From: Rotaria socialis
Lineage: Eukaryota; Rotifera; Eurotatoria; Philodinida; Philodinidae
DNA: 64,000 bases
Assembly: GCA_905331475.1 (NCBI GenBank)
Contig: CAJNYU010000032.1
Location: 181,083-245,082, forward strand
Direction: 5' to 3'
Shown: one piece after another, positions 1 through 18,849 of the stretch
How the letters are laid out: the number at the start of each line of letters is the position of its first letter
How positions within the stretch are numbered: the first letter of the stretch is position 1
Position numbers and translations under genes: made by a program
Notes under the pieces: model-generated
Databases searched by the model: none
Told to the model about the DNA's origin: nothing
The model's input: the letters and a program-made list of their open reading frames with translations, nothing else

Positions 1-1327
1 CTTATTATCAATGCTAGACTGTTGAGATTTATCATTATCATATTTATTATTATTCATAGGAATTAGGTAGTTTGAAAACCACGAAAAAACAGCAGGAGCA
101 CTTTCTTACTAAATTTCTTTCTTTTAATAAGGAAGTCGATGTCGGTACAAAAAAAAGTCACTACTTCAATAGTAAAAATAACGATAGAAACAAGGAGAGA
201 AAGAGAGAGAGAGAGAGAGAGACGGCGAGAAAAAAAGGAGATCAAATAGGTTTATTATGGCAAAATCGTTAGAAACATAGAAAAGAGAATAGAAAACTAG
301 CACGATGTCGCCTGCAAACGACCACAAGAATAAGCATTGAAATATAGGGAAGAGAAGAAGAATAGTGTCGAGTCGTCATTAAATTGTTTTTCCTTCAAAT
401 TTTTTTTGTCGGCTGCCTCATTGGTTTCGGCGTTATAACTGACAAAGTGCAATGCTTTTGTCTCTTTTTTCTCGTTCTTCGATACTCCTTTTCTCCCTTT
501 TTGTGTCCTTCTCAACATCGTCCTTTTGTCAGCTAAAGCTCGTCGCCAAATTGCGTGAACAATCATCTTTTGTATTAGGGAGAAACAACGCTTGTGTCAG
601 AACATATTGTAGTCGTTTGCTGTTGTTGTTGTATTGCTTTTTACATCCTACCTGTTTCTTTTTCTTCTTCTACTTCTTCTTTTTTCTTTCGTGAGGTATA
701 TACACGCACATCACCATCATCGTCATCCTCCTGTTCACTAACGGGCTATGTGATCTGTTCTTTGCCTATGTGGATACCTAATTATTCGGCGTCAGTACAT
801 CATCCTCAAGTTGACAATAATAATGAAGACTATTCAATGAGATATCCAGGAAAACGGAAAAGAAATTCAAGGCATATTTTTTCTCCTTTTTCTCGCTTAA
901 AATCTTGAGCTTTGTGCGGCTTGCATTGCCTTCAGTCTTATTAAAACCGTTCAACATATATCCATCTCTCTGTTTTCATTATTATTCTGCTGTGCTCACT
1001 CATTCAGACATTCTCATCGTCTATATCATCGAGTATTTTCGCTTTTAACTACAACTATTTTACAATCATTTTTGCTCTGTATCCACATTTTCTGTTCTTC
1101 TTTTTCTCATTATTCTAGCATTCGCATCTATTAAATGATGAAACATCCCAATAACTCAGTCATCTTTATGTTAAAATATTTATTGTAATCTATTATCGTC
1201 TACTTTTCGTCGAATATCTTCTATTATTGATTTCGTCGATTACTTATCTTCACAAAGGTTTCTTCGATTGAATAGTTCCCAAACTTAGGTTCTTTTATTT
1301 TGTATGATCATCAATTAAAAACAACTG
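1..1327. other. Upstream/5' flank of the PKA gene, no gene seen
   Basis: No coding region is supported here. The stretch holds a GA-dinucleotide run (about 201-222), pyrimidine-rich DNA (440-740) and short open frames that are low-complexity Ser/Phe/Cys translations of CT-rich sequence. It probably contains promoter and 5' UTR for the PKA first exon at 1328, but no defined promoter element can be named. Confidence 0.5.
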
Positions 1328-1373
1328 ATGGGTAATGCAAATTCTGGAAAAAAAGGCGATCAAGTTGAGAATG
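1328..1373 (+). CDS. PKA catalytic subunit, canonical myristoylated first exon
   Basis: This short exon encodes MGNANSGKKGDQVEN plus one base and ends at a good donor (G|GTAAGA). It closely matches the N-terminus of animal PKA C-alpha (MGNAAAAKKGSEQES), including the Gly2 N-myristoylation signal. It ends in phase 1, as the acceptor at 12553 requires, so splicing gives ...QVEN-V-KAFLAKAKDEF, the A-helix of the kinase. With the common exons the protein is 351 residues, the length of mammalian C-alpha counting Met. The intron to the common body would be about 11.2 kb, very long for this genome, and it contains the two other first exons. Family match and phase are seen directly; transcription is inferred. 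Confidence 0.85.
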
Positions 1374-2409
1374 GTAAGAAGAAAATTTGCACACAAATAG
1401 TTACTTGATCTCATGAGATTTCTAGATCCGTTGAAAAAAAAGCAAAAAAAATGATGATGGATGATTGAGTAGAAAGATGAATAAATAAGGATATTTTGAT
1501 TCCATGTTTTTACTTTTTTTTTTGCTTTTTGTATGTTTCTTAGACATCTTAAAAGATGTAAAAACATACTATAACTATCATACTGCAAATGTGATAATAA
1601 AGGATTCTTCAATCAACACATGTCGGAGTGTATCAGAAGAACAAAGACTACAATTGTTTTTCTTTTCATCTAGCTAACATCTGGATATGTTTATTCTATG
1701 AGAAAAAGAAATTCGTTAATGAAAAAATTCCGAATTCATAAGCGAAACTAATTTGTAATTAATTTTTATTTAAGAATTTAAATACTATTATTATTATTAT
1801 TATTATTAAGAAATGCACTCTTATTAATCGCTTTGCTGTTGAGTTGTGTCTTTACCTTTTGAAACAAGTAAACATTCTTTTTATCGGTGTTCTGTTCCAC
1901 GGAACTAACATCCGGTAGTGAGCAAGAGAAAATCGTTTTTCCGCCGATTTGCCGATATTATTTGATTTCAATGAAATCAATTTAGCAAGAAGGACTACTA
2001 AATAATAGACTTGAAAAAAGCAATCAACTGTCTAATCTCAAGTGTCATATATATATATATATATATATTTCAATCATCGAATCAATTCGTTTGCTGCTTT
2101 TGACGCGTGTCTCTTTAAAAATAGAATGTCAATTTCACCACATAAAATATAATGACAGGTTATCTTAGAAATAATTAAAAATTAGGTTCATTTAACAAAA
2201 ACAAAATGTTATATTTTTAGATTGACTAGTGGACTTGAAGTCCGTATACAGACATCTATATTATGATTAAAGTCATAAGTACTATGCAATTTGAATATAA
2301 AAATGGAAACAACATTCATTTTTTTCAAAACAAAAAAAAATGTTTTCTATTTTTAACCGCAAATAATAGAAATGAAGCTTATAGAAAATAAATTACTTTG
2401 ATAACTGAA

Positions 2410-3150
2410 AGGGATTTGGTGGAAAAGGCAGAAAGGGAAAACGTCGAAAAGGAAAATATCGAAAAAAAAACGGAAAATGTCGAAAAGGCAAACATAGAAG
2501 GAGAAAATATAGAAATTGTTAACGTCGAATGAAAAAAGTAGAAAAAGGAAAGCGCCGAAAAAGGTAAATGTCGAAAATAGAGTTTTTTGATAATTTTAAA
2601 GAAACAAAAAGATTTATCTTCTAAATTGGTGTACATATATACGTCGCATCCATGTTCAGTACAAACCCACTACTTTTTTGATGAGGTCGTTTTATTGCAT
2701 TTGAGCATATATTGGTTAAACACTAATAATGATTTACCTTTATTAGCCGTTAAGAATGATATTTCACTGTCCATTGCCAACGACCGAAGAGAAAACTATT
2801 TGTTAGTCGTTTTCGACAGACTGGTTTATATATATATATATATGGTATACGCTAACAATGAACAAGTATAGATTATAGACGAGAAGGACAGCGAATTTAA
2901 CTTATCCCACTAGCAACCAATAGCAACTCAAAAAACGAATTTCGTTATCTATAGACATCTTTTTCATTCTACATTTTCCTTTTCAAAATTTTTCTACTTT
3001 TTCTCCACCAGTTTTTTCTTCGACACTTTTATTAATTATACTTTTTCATTTCGACTTTTTCCATTCGACGTTTTCACCTTCTGCAATTACCATTTTCGGC
3101 ATTTTCCTTTTCGGATTTTTTCTTTTCTGCCTTTTCCGCCAATTCGACTG
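2410..3150. repeat. Foldback-like inverted pair of GTCGAAAAGGAAAA arrays
   Basis: Positions 2410-2585 are a degenerate tandem array of a roughly 14-bp unit (gtcgaaaaggaaaat and variants). Positions 2957-3150 hold the same kind of array in reverse complement. The outer ends match best: ggtggaaaaggcagaaa on the left and ggcggaaaaggcagaaaa in the complement of the right arm. About 370 bp of unrelated DNA with a TA microsatellite separates the arms. Long inverted arms made of tandem units are the layout of Foldback-type DNA transposons. No transposase and no clear target duplication were seen, so a rearranged minisatellite is the alternative. It lies in the first PKA intron. Confidence 0.5.
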
Positions 3151-6100
3151 AAAGACATTTTCTTAGTAAATCAGTAGAAAACTAAACATGATTGTAGAGT
3201 CTTCAGGGTGTACATAGCATAGTGCCTGATTTCTTCGTTTTTTTACTGATAGTTAAGTTTTCTACTTATCTATGCGCCAATGTTGACACATTAACTATCT
3301 CATTTATATTTTGTTCGGATTCTAGGCATATTTTTTCGCTTCAAACTTGCCAGACTTCTGTTTCACTTATCACCTTGAAGACCAAAAAATAGCTCATGTT
3401 GCTAATTAACCTTCCATATTTTTCGAAGAATATGAACTACTTCATGAAATCTAGATTTAATAATTTCTAATGTTAGAAAGGCATATTTCCAAAAAGAAAA
3501 TATTAGAATTGATAAAAACAAAAACTTTAATTCAGTAGTAAAAACCAAACATTGACAAATTCATGATCAATCGAGTAAATAAATAAATCTTGTCGTTAAC
3601 AATTATTTATCAGAAGGAGTTTTATTTATTAAAGCATTAAATAGTCTTAGAGGTTTATGCTTTTTATTTTAAGTCGCAGCTAAATATTTTTTCATAAGAG
3701 GGTAAAATATTGAATCTGTCAGTTATTTTATGTCATTTGAAGGCGTATTAGGTACATGAGAAGTGTGACGTAAAAACAAGTAAGATGAATCTTTCATTTC
3801 AGGGCCAACATCATATTTACTAACTGTCAAAGTATAATGTCTATAGTCTTTTTAATTTCTAGGAAACAAATTTCATAAAAGTTTTCTCATTTAAATACAG
3901 TTTTTCTTGTATGTCACGTTCGCACTTTATGCTATCAGCCAAATAGAGATGGAGATTATTTTACTAACTAGAGTTTAGAGTTTTATTGACAAATGTTTAG
4001 TCAAATCGATAGCAGCCTCAAGAAGATTTCAGAAAATGTATTAAGCATCCTAATCGTAAATCTCCTATATGACTGTTTTCATCTCTATTCAGAAGTACAC
4101 ATAAGGCAATGACTTAAACTAAAATACTTTCTATCAAAATGCTTGAAAGGATAATCCTTTGATGAGAAAAACATTCTGAAAATTTTTGTTTTTACCATAT
4201 TATTGGCATAATTAGATCATGCATGAAAACATTTTTTTTATTTGCGAAACATGTCAAAATTACTATGGAAAGAAAAAATTTTTTTTGCACGTTTTCTAAT
4301 TGTGTAGACTTAGCTTTTTTTTTTCTTCATAGTATAACGCTTTTAGTGTGCACATAAAAAATTTCAATCGAAACTTACGATTAGGATATTTAAACACGTT
4401 TCGTAGAAAATTTGACTCGCTCCGAATCTGTGACAGTCACCAAAGTCATGAGAACTTTTCTGTTTATCTTTAAGGACATAAATGTTTTCTGTCTCGATTT
4501 AACAGTAAAAAAGTTTTTCGATGTTCATGATATTGCTCTTTCGCATTTCAATGCCCGCTTGAATGCCATGGCATTTCAACAAGTTGTTTTCTCTATGTTC
4601 TTTTTTTGTAACACATCAGATCAAAGCAACCCTTTGAAGCCTGAACTCGTTTGTTCAATGCAGCTTATTATCCACGTTTTCAATTAATACAACAATCAAA
4701 TGTCGTATTTTTGAAGTTTTGTTCGCATATCGTAAAATTCATTCGTGCGTGTTTGAAAAAAAAGTCTATCGTACCCGGAGAGAAACACCATTTGAGACTC
4801 ATAATATCAATTTATGAATTGAACACCATGTGTCGACATCTATAATATTGATCAATATATAGATGCAGAACTCAGTCGATGTTTCAATTTAATTCTCAGA
4901 TGTGAACTTGTGGTAGCTTTAAGGTTTTATGCTATATGTATATTGATATTGACTAAAATGTTTTTTGTAGGTTTTTTGAATCTATAGAGATTATATTTGA
5001 CAATCACTTTTGTAATAGTTACAGTATTATTCATGTCGAAAGTTATTTTCATGATGATTTTGAAATTCAACACAAATACATATTCAATAGTGACGGTGGA
5101 ATTTTGTTACATGATAAAAAGAAATAATTACTTCGAAAAGAAATCATGACTTCGATAGAATGACAATATGCATGTCTTTTGCCATGTACGTCAGTGATAT
5201 GTATATCATTAGTAAATATGTATTCAGGTAAAAAAAAATGAAGCTACCATTCATTGATAAATAATATTAAAAAAAAGAAAATTAATTTACGAGAGTCTAT
5301 TTGATTCAATCAAAGAAATAAAATTAATATTTCTGTATGTGAATCATGTATACACTGTATGAATATATATATATAGTATATGCATATCGATCGTAATAAT
5401 TCTATTCATTCTTCTTGTAGGACCGCAACTTAATCCAACTGTAGTATTTTACTCTTGTTTTTCTCCTATGATGAATGATCGGCGCGAATAACCTTTACGT
5501 CTTAAAAACTAATGATATCCTGTCTATAAAAAAATAAATCATTTTTTTCTTGTGCTTTTTTTTGTGATGAATTCTTTTGTTCCATATTCCTTTTTGCAGC
5601 GAAACTATTGTCTTGAAGGATTAGACGAACAAAAGTGTAATAAATAGACAAGAAAAAAAACATGATTACAACAACATTCATACATGTAGCTACTTCAATA
5701 GATTTAATTTAGCACATAGTTTTCATGAGTGACATATGTTCGTAGGAAAGATTTTGTCGCAAGGGTAATAATTCGTATGAAATAAGTTGCATGTTAAATT
5801 TTTCTTTCCGATTTTCTTATTTACACTATGAGCGGAAATTAGGCGAAACAAAGACCGAAGAAGGAATGTTTTCCTTCAAGAGATGTGATTAAAGAAAAAG
5901 AAGAACAAGAAGAAGAAACAAAAAAGAAGAAGATTCTTATGCTTATCGAAAAAGTGGGAAAGAGATCTTTTTGAACGTGAATGTCTTTGTGCGCGCATGA
6001 CGTGATGAAAAAGAGAATAAAACTGCTGGAGAAAAAGGAAAGCTAAATTATAGAAAACGCACTGGTAAAGAATTATCATTTTGTGGTGCATGCTGTAGTC

Positions 6101-6278
6101 TACTATGTGTCTGCATCGACAAAATTATCAACAAGAAAAAAAATGTTCAAGAAAAAGAAAAGGAAGAAAAAGAAGAAGAGACCGGAAGGCATGCAAGAGA
6201 TTGAGAATCTAGTAAAAGAATAGAAACATTGACAACACTAAAATTTGATACTCATGTTCATGACAAAAGCTTATTGAG
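3151..6278. other. Long PKA intron segment, nothing recognised
   Basis: A+T-rich sequence without a supportable coding region. The short open frames at 4412-4845 and 5876-6091 show no family resemblance and no splice-consistent extension. A tiny candidate first exon, MYS plus one base before a GTAAAA donor near 5215, has the right phase but is too short to claim. Confidence 0.5.
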
Positions 6279-6567
6279 ATGCCATCATTTAAGGAACGTT
6301 TTCGTTCACCTAGTAAATATAAAAAGAACAAAGACACAGACCCATCGAGTACCGATGACTCTTCTAACGCTGTTGCTGCGGTTTCCGTTGCTAGTACGGC
6401 ATCAACACCTAGTAGTCACGTACTAACAACAGATAAAATATCATTAACACCAACAACATCAGCAATAGCGGCAGCAACATCAACGACAACTGTCGATAAA
6501 ACTATTAATGAACATACCGGCTCTGTGGCAGTAGCAATTTATCATTTTCGGTATTCAACGGATTCAT
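6279..6567 (+). CDS. PKA catalytic subunit, alternative first exon B
   Basis: An open exon starting MPSFKERFRSPSKYKKNK, followed by a Ser/Thr/Ala-rich tail of about 75 residues. It ends at a strong donor (CAT|GTGAGT). It is 289 nt long, so it leaves one base over, exactly the phase needed to join the acceptor at 12553; the join reads ...STDS-L-KAFLAKAK. It lacks Gly2, so this isoform would not be myristoylated and would be 432 residues. The opening M-x-x-F-K-E-R-F resembles the exon at 10131 (MQALKERI), which suggests the two arose by exon duplication. Alternative PKA N-termini are known in animals; use of this exon is inferred from sequence only. Confidence 0.7.
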
Positions 6568-9500
6568 GTGAGTAACGGAAAATATGTTTATATCGATATA
6601 GTTAACAAGAAAATTGTTTTGTTTGAATCAGCGTCTAATCAATACAAGATAAGCTAAAGATAAATAATAAAAAAAGCAAATCTCGTCGAAGATCAGTCTG
6701 CATACAGGAGAGAGACAAAAACATTCCTAATTGAATTGCTCATAAATATTTTGATTCACTAATTATGCTCATAAAAACACGTATATTTCATTTTAGAATT
6801 GTTTTCTTTTGGCTAGAAAAGAAAAATTGTCTTGTATGTTGATATATTTTATTTGAAATATATTTTCAAGTGCTTCTACAATAAAGAAAATTACCAAAGA
6901 CATCATTTGAACGCCATTAAAGGAAGGGGACAAAGAATAGTAAATTAGTGTGCCAGTCAAAAGACAACAAGAAACTCTTCGTTTCACTCTTGAGACAACA
7001 ATCAAGAAGCAGAAGCAGTGAAACATCCTGCTTTACATATTTTATGAGGAAAACTAAGAGAATAGATGAACATGCAGTGTTTCCGTTTCTATGCTCATCC
7101 GACCTAATACCATATTTGTTGGCTATCATTAAGACTATACCAAGGACAGAAAATGAAAGAGTCAAAATAGAAATCTATTTGTTTACTAGGCAACAAACCC
7201 TTCTGGATATCTATTGTAGATTTGATTTGTGAATAAGCGTATCTTTTCAGACTTAATAAGGGGAACTAATTATTCGCAGTAATTCTTGATAGAAATTGAA
7301 AGCATTACTATTTTGTAGTTTCCTACCGTGATTTACTCAAGCAAAGGAGATAGTACGTGTTTATTTGCATATAAAACATATCGAAACGATGTTCTTTCAT
7401 TCTTGTTTTCTACACGGTTGAATTTTTTTATTTAATCTAAATAGTGTTTTGAACAACTAATTAAATTATCTAGGAAAATTTCATACTCGAAAGGTTTTTG
7501 TAAAATGAAAGGAATTCATTTGTAGGCTTGCAATGAAAGAGTAAAAATATTCCAGTAAACTAAAGAAAATCGTATGGAAAATGATAGACCACTTTATTCT
7601 CTATGATCTTCTCTAATTAAAATGTAGTCATAAAAAAGAATCCAGATCTATCATCTATTAACATAAATCCCTAAACTTTGATTGTATGTCGCTTCTTACC
7701 AGAAGGTTCTGAAACAGCACGGTGTTCTATTCTCTTATTTCTCATTGTATTTTCTTTTTTTACTACATCATCCGGAACCTGATAATGAATTTAATTTTCG
7801 TTTTCTCTAACAGGAATCTTCCTGTTATACCTTGTCTGTCAAAGTTTCATCGATAATTTTCATTGTTTACTCAAACAAGCTATTTTGCATAAGTGCTCAA
7901 TCATTGTTGTCGTACACAAAAAATAAATGACATTGTCATTACATTTTTAATCAATTCTTAAAATCTAATCATGTTGACTAATATCTAACTAAATGAATAT
8001 GGAGATTTTTTCCGAGACATGCGCAAAAATTTAAGCATACAGATTTAATTTATATCTACATCGAGTAATTAAAAAGAAATGGCACGCTTGCTTCAATAGC
8101 ATGGCGATTATGAAGTAATTCATCAAAACACGAGCGAAAGGCATATAATGATGTAATCAAAAGAAAAACAACGGCAACAATAATAATAAGAAAAAGTATC
8201 GTATTAGCTTGAGTTTTCAAACAAAAACCCGAAAGAAAAAGAAAACTAGTCATACAATAAATCAATGTCTTATAATAGAAGAAAAACAGAAAGAAAGTGC
8301 TAACGAGAGAATGATACTTAATGCGCTTGCATTTCTTTTTGTCGTGCTATGAATAACAAATCTGGACTGCAAGAAAACATATTGTGTAGTTCTCTTATCG
8401 TCCTACTCGCAATTATCAACTCCGGCATAAGAAAGACATTGCGAACTACTCATAATATTTAATGAATTCGATTAAAACTTTAGATAAGCTTCTTTTTGCA
8501 AGAATTTATCGACCTTAGATAGATGCTGACATGGATTAATAACAGAAACTTAAGACGAATAAAATTACATAGTTCTGATGTTGTAGGCAACTTTTTTCTC
8601 ACGTCAATTGAAATAGGCATCATTGAAAAAACTAATAATGATAGGATTACATTGACATGAATGTACATGAAATTTTCCTATGAGATATGAACGTCTTTTC
8701 ACGCTTGAGAATATCAGAAATATAGGAGAGAGAAAAAAATAACATTTAATTGAATATTTTCTTCTGATTGCCTTAGCGTTATGTCTAATAAAATAGCACG
8801 AGATATTGATAAAATAATTCAGTTGATTCTATCGAGAACTATATTTATATGTGTCGTCGGTAGAAAATACTAATGCATAGTAAAATTATTACTGTTCTAT
8901 TGTTGTTTTTTTCACACGCACCAGCGCACTTTCATAGGCAAGCAAGCAATTATATTATTAGGAAGCACGCTAGCTGATGATTAGTGTGTCGCAAGAAATG
9001 ACCTGTTCAACAAATCGATAATGATCATCAATGTTTTCGTACTTTTTATTTATATTCTGAATCGACTCACATCTATAATGGTCTATCAAACATGATTAGG
9101 TTGTTGCTACTTATGTTTAGTCCATTGTATTCAAGATTAATATGTTACTAGTCCTATCGATCTTTTTTTTTTCTTTCTATGACTCAACTAGGATAAAGGC
9201 ATACTTGTTAACATGGCACTGTGGCTCAAGGGCGAAGCAATTAAATTCGCATATCGAGCAGCACATTTAAATAGTACCTATAGGAGTAACTGATAGAGAG
9301 TGGAGCCAAGAGTGTCAACGCCTTTTTTTTACAATATCAAGATATGAAAAATGATCGCCAAGAGAGAAATAAATAAAGAACAAAGTATCAAGATCTCGTA
9401 TGAGATATAAAAGAACGAAAAAAGTGAATGCATAAAAAAAAACTAGGCAAATAAATAGGGCAACAATATACTCTAACTGTGAGCACCCTTCAATACTGTC

Positions 9501-10130
9501 GTCAACGTCACGATAGTGCGTATCTATACTTGTACAAATATATTGATGCACAATGAGTAAAACTTCTCTCCTACTCCTCTCTTCCTTTTTTTTACGATTT
9601 TTTTTGTTAGTATGCTTGTTTCTTTTCGCTAGTCTACTCTTTCTCTTCTCTCGTTCTTCATGCGCTTGCGTATTCTTTGCCGTTCTCTGCCGTTCGTTTA
9701 GTTTTTCATTCGTTCGTTCGCTCGCTTGCTTGCTTGCTCGCCTGCGCGTTCGTTGTGTCAGATAGATATTACGATAAATATCTTGCGCGTCGTCGCACCA
9801 CGCTCATGCCCAAGAAATCAAAAAAGCCGATAGACTATCTCTCATTCTCTCTCTCTCGCTCTCTCTTCTCTCAGTTTGACTGCTGACTGACTGTTCGTCT
9901 ACACTACACCAACATCACTACCATTACTGGCGACAAGAAATAAAACAAGCAAAAACAACAACAGCAATAACCTATCACTATTACCACAACCCACACTGCT
10001 GTCATAGTAGCATAGCATAGGGACATAAAGTGTCACACCTACGTAGAAAATATCTTAATATTCGTATCAGAGCGCTTGAATAGAGAGTTTTTTTTTTGTC
10101 AGTGTCTGCCATCGCTGCATATAGTCAGTC
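6568..10130. other. PKA intron / promoter region between first exons B and C
   Basis: No gene is supported. The last 600 bases before 10131 are unusual for the window: pyrimidine-rich, with a CpG-containing tetranucleotide run of TTCG/TTGC type at about 9709-9755 and CT repeats near 9840-9875. This fits a promoter and 5' leader for first exon C. Translations of this stretch (for example 9553-9765) are Leu/Phe/Ser low-complexity and were not taken as genes. Confidence 0.45.
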
Positions 10131-15127
<4,997 letters not shown>

Positions 15128-18100
15128 ATAAATATGAATATTTAGAAAAAAAAACATAAATAAAAATTTATTCTATCTTTCAATGATTATCTTCTATTTT
15201 TAACTCATCGATCTGCGTCTTTATGTCTTTTATTTCTTCTCGTTTTGACTTCTACTACTAGCTGTATTTTCTGTTTTTGCAGCAATACTTTATTTGTTTT
15301 GTCTTCTCTTTTTTGTTCTTTTACGTGTATAGATCTGTACTTGCAAGCCTTTCTTTTTTTTTTCTTCTTCTTTTATCTGACCTACATCATCATCATCATC
15401 GTATATCCTGTGAGTTCTGGCTGACTGATTTTGTGCTGTTGTTCTCGGTGTTGTTGTTAATTTGTCATTTGCATATAAGATTTATGTGTTATTGTCAGTA
15501 TTTCTTCTCATATTTTTTGGTAAAAGAAAAAGAAGATTTTTTTCCTTTCCTCTCGTTTATTTTTGATTTATTTTAAATTTATCGAAAAAAAAAGGATTCA
15601 TTCGATTTATAGGTTATGAAAGGAAAACTCTTGCAAAACTAGCACCAAATCTATTATATTCATTAATTAGATAATTTAATCATGTAGTTCTTCTGGCATT
15701 TACGTGCTTTCGATTTACTGTAATGACTTCAATATTAGAATACGACGCATCGTATAGAGTACTTGATTCCCTCGTATGTAATTTTTCGGCATAAGAGTAC
15801 ATAGAGTTAGTCTGTTCGCATCGGGCAAATGAGTAAAAATCAATATCAATTTACGATTTGTACGCAATCATTACAAGTCTAATAGTACTCGATATATTGT
15901 AAATCGATATCGAACAACATTTGCACTCAAACGAAGTGAATAATTAGTTTCGATTTAAATTAGCCGTCATCATTTCTTTTCGATTAGATACAATGATTGT
16001 CTTTAATTAAAAATAATTCCGCACAAACTTATTCAACTTAGTTTTTACTTCATGTCTTCATTTTGCCGGAAATATCTTACTTGTTAGTTATAAAAGGGTG
16101 CGGTAGAAAGCTCTTCTGGCATAAACATTAGTCGACACTAACTTAACCTGACAAGAGGCAGATACATAAAAAGAAATATATTATTCTATTTATTATCCTA
16201 TTGGGAGTTACGATTATTGTCGATTTTGCTATTGCTCAGCTGCAATAATGCTGTGAATTAAAGTAATAAATATTGATATAATATTAAATATTAAATAGCT
16301 CCGAGAAATGTATTGTTTATTATAAAGTTTACAACCGCCGTTCTTTTGAACTATCAGCAAGATGATGTATTTAGCAATCTAAATTACTGGTTGAATCATT
16401 CCGAATCTTGTATTTCATTTCAGGAAAGATTATAGCTATTTTGGATATTATGGAAATATATTATCGAGTTTAAAAATTAAGAAGTTTAATTTATTCATCA
16501 TAATTTAATAGAACTAATCAAATTCTATATTTAAGAACACTCGTTTAATAATAAGATTACTATTTTTTCATTGCTATTCATAACGTGAATATTATTTCAT
16601 ATTTCATACTTGTCGGGTGACCAATAAATGCTCGTACAGATCACTTACGTTAGATATAAAAAAATAGCCTATGGATCAAAACTATATTTTTCATCATTTT
16701 GCACAGAGAAAATTTTCTGTGTAGACAAGAAAAAAACAATATTTAATGAGATAGAATAAATATGAATGTTTCAAATTCTTTTTGAGTTCGTTTGGTGAAG
16801 TATTTAACGTATGATGAACCGATCAGATTCATCACAAAAGTATAAGCTACTTAAAATGTTATCCTCTTCGCTTCATTAAGACTAATGATGTATATATATA
16901 TATATGACTTTTTATTGCGTAATTTTATTGCAATTCAAAATTATCTAAGCACTTCTCTAACTAATTAACCTGGCACTCATAGAAAATATCACATCGCAAG
17001 AGATACTTCAGAATGTTCTTCTATTCTATCTAATATTTATATTCAAAAGTAATCGCTCTACGATTAGATACAAAAACACATATTTGTCACATTTATTTTC
17101 CTCCGTATATAGAAAGCGACACGACAACAGCGCGTCTCAAGGATTTTCTACAATAATTAATCTTGAGAAAAAGAAGCGGATAAATATGTCGCTATTAAAA
17201 CTACTAAACAAATAGATGAGACATTGAAAAATGATAAAAACTACGAGGCACACAGAAAAAAAGAAACAAACAATCACTATATAGCTTTTATGTACTTAAT
17301 CGAAAGAGGTTTCCAATAGAATATTTAAGCCAAACATCATTTAATGACATTGTAGTTGTGTTATTTCCATTATTAGACTAATGACTTATCCGTATATAAA
17401 TAGTATCGTTGGCATTCAATTAGATATCGATAAGTTTTTTCTGTCACCAGTTATATAGAAATGTCGAAGAGAATATCCTCAAGTAAGCGTCTTAATAAAT
17501 GATAATTTAGATAATAACCCAAGTCTATACTTATCATAGATTCGAAAAGAAAATTCTATGAAGATACTTATTCATGCAAACTTTCCAGTAGTCAATCCAT
17601 AGTACTTTCATCTGTTACTCAAGAGTAAAAAAAATTTCAATTGACTGAGTTTAACCATTACTAAATGATGCATATGAATAGAAAATATCTGTAATGATTC
17701 TCAACAGTTGGAAATTTATTTTCAAACTCCTGTTATTCTGTTTTTGTCTATATAAGATTAGTGCAGCAGACCATTTTTCTCATTAGAGATTTCAAGGCCC
17801 AAAAGATTTTTTTTTCTGTATTTGTTGCACGATTTATTTGAACTGCCTAAAGTAAAAACTTAAACGTCACGTACACACATACTAGTCTAAAGAAATTCTG
17901 ATCTTCTGATGAATAAGAAGAAATGCAAGATTCTAAAGCATAAGGATTCTCTGGATTTTGGTACTGTAACAAACTAGTTTCTTTCTTTTGAATTTCCAGG
18001 CACCCATGGTTTTTCGTTCTGCTTATAGAAACAATTTGTTTCGGTTGTTCAATCACATTCAAAGAAACTCATGAAATAAGTCATTTGTTCTCAAAGGGAC

Positions 18101-18849
18101 TGTTGACAGTAGATCAGTTCTCATAAACAAAGGAACTCTTCTGAAATGAACCGATCTATTTCAATAATTCTGATACGCTATCCGTCGAAATCTATCATCT
18201 TGAAGGATCATCCAATCTACTAGTTGCATGTGTTCTTCGATAGAAATAAAACTATTCTTCACAATCACCAACATTTTTTGCATAAATTATTTGCGTAGAA
18301 GAATATATGATTATATTGAAAAAATATTTATGCGCATTTATAATTTGTTGTTGTCGGCAAACAGCTCATGAATAATGGACCTACTTCAAAAGCAAGCATT
18401 TGATCAGTCGTTTTTTAATTACTTTTGGAACACAAAAAAAGAGATTTAATAAACTGTTTTCTTTGTTGCTATTCAGATTGTTAACAATTCGTTATAATAA
18501 ACGTTACGTTAATCGACGATAATAATATTTATTGCCCAAAAAGATTCATTGAATAATACCTAGCATATGCTTTGATTTACCGATGATCTGTAAATTATCT
18601 GATGAAAATTATTTTTTATTTATTTTCGAGAGGTCTCTCTGTATGGTGAATATTGAGATTTCTAAGAATTTTACTTTTTGTTGTTCAACGTGAAAGAAGA
18701 GCACTTTTATCAAAATAAAACCAATAGATTTTTATAGAATGAATAATGCACAATTTGATGATCATTAATGGTCTTGATATTTTTGTCCTCATTTTCATAC
18801 ACCCGCCAACATATTAAAAAAACAATAGCCACTTTAATAAGTGCATAAC
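15128..18849. other. Gene-poor region downstream of PKA
   Basis: An AATAAA-like signal follows the PKA stop (about 15147-15165). After that I see only A+T-rich sequence. A reverse-strand frame at 17847-18062 has a protein-like composition but no start context, splice partner or family match, so it is not called. Confidence 0.5.

Noticed and set aside
594-908. Open frame of 104 codons starting in a Cys/Ser/Phe run
   Set aside because: It is a translation of CT microsatellite-like DNA, with no family resemblance, no splice partner and no conserved pattern.
2379-2636. Reverse-strand frame rich in Ser/Phe (FSTFS repeats)
   Set aside because: It is simply the left arm of the foldback-like repeat read in frame.
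9553-9886. Leu/Phe/Ser/Arg-rich frames near first exon C
   Set aside because: Low-complexity translations of pyrimidine-rich and tetranucleotide DNA; a leader region is the better explanation.
17847-18062. Reverse-strand frame with protein-like composition
   Set aside because: There are no adjoining exons in phase, no recognisable family and no nearby gene to own it.
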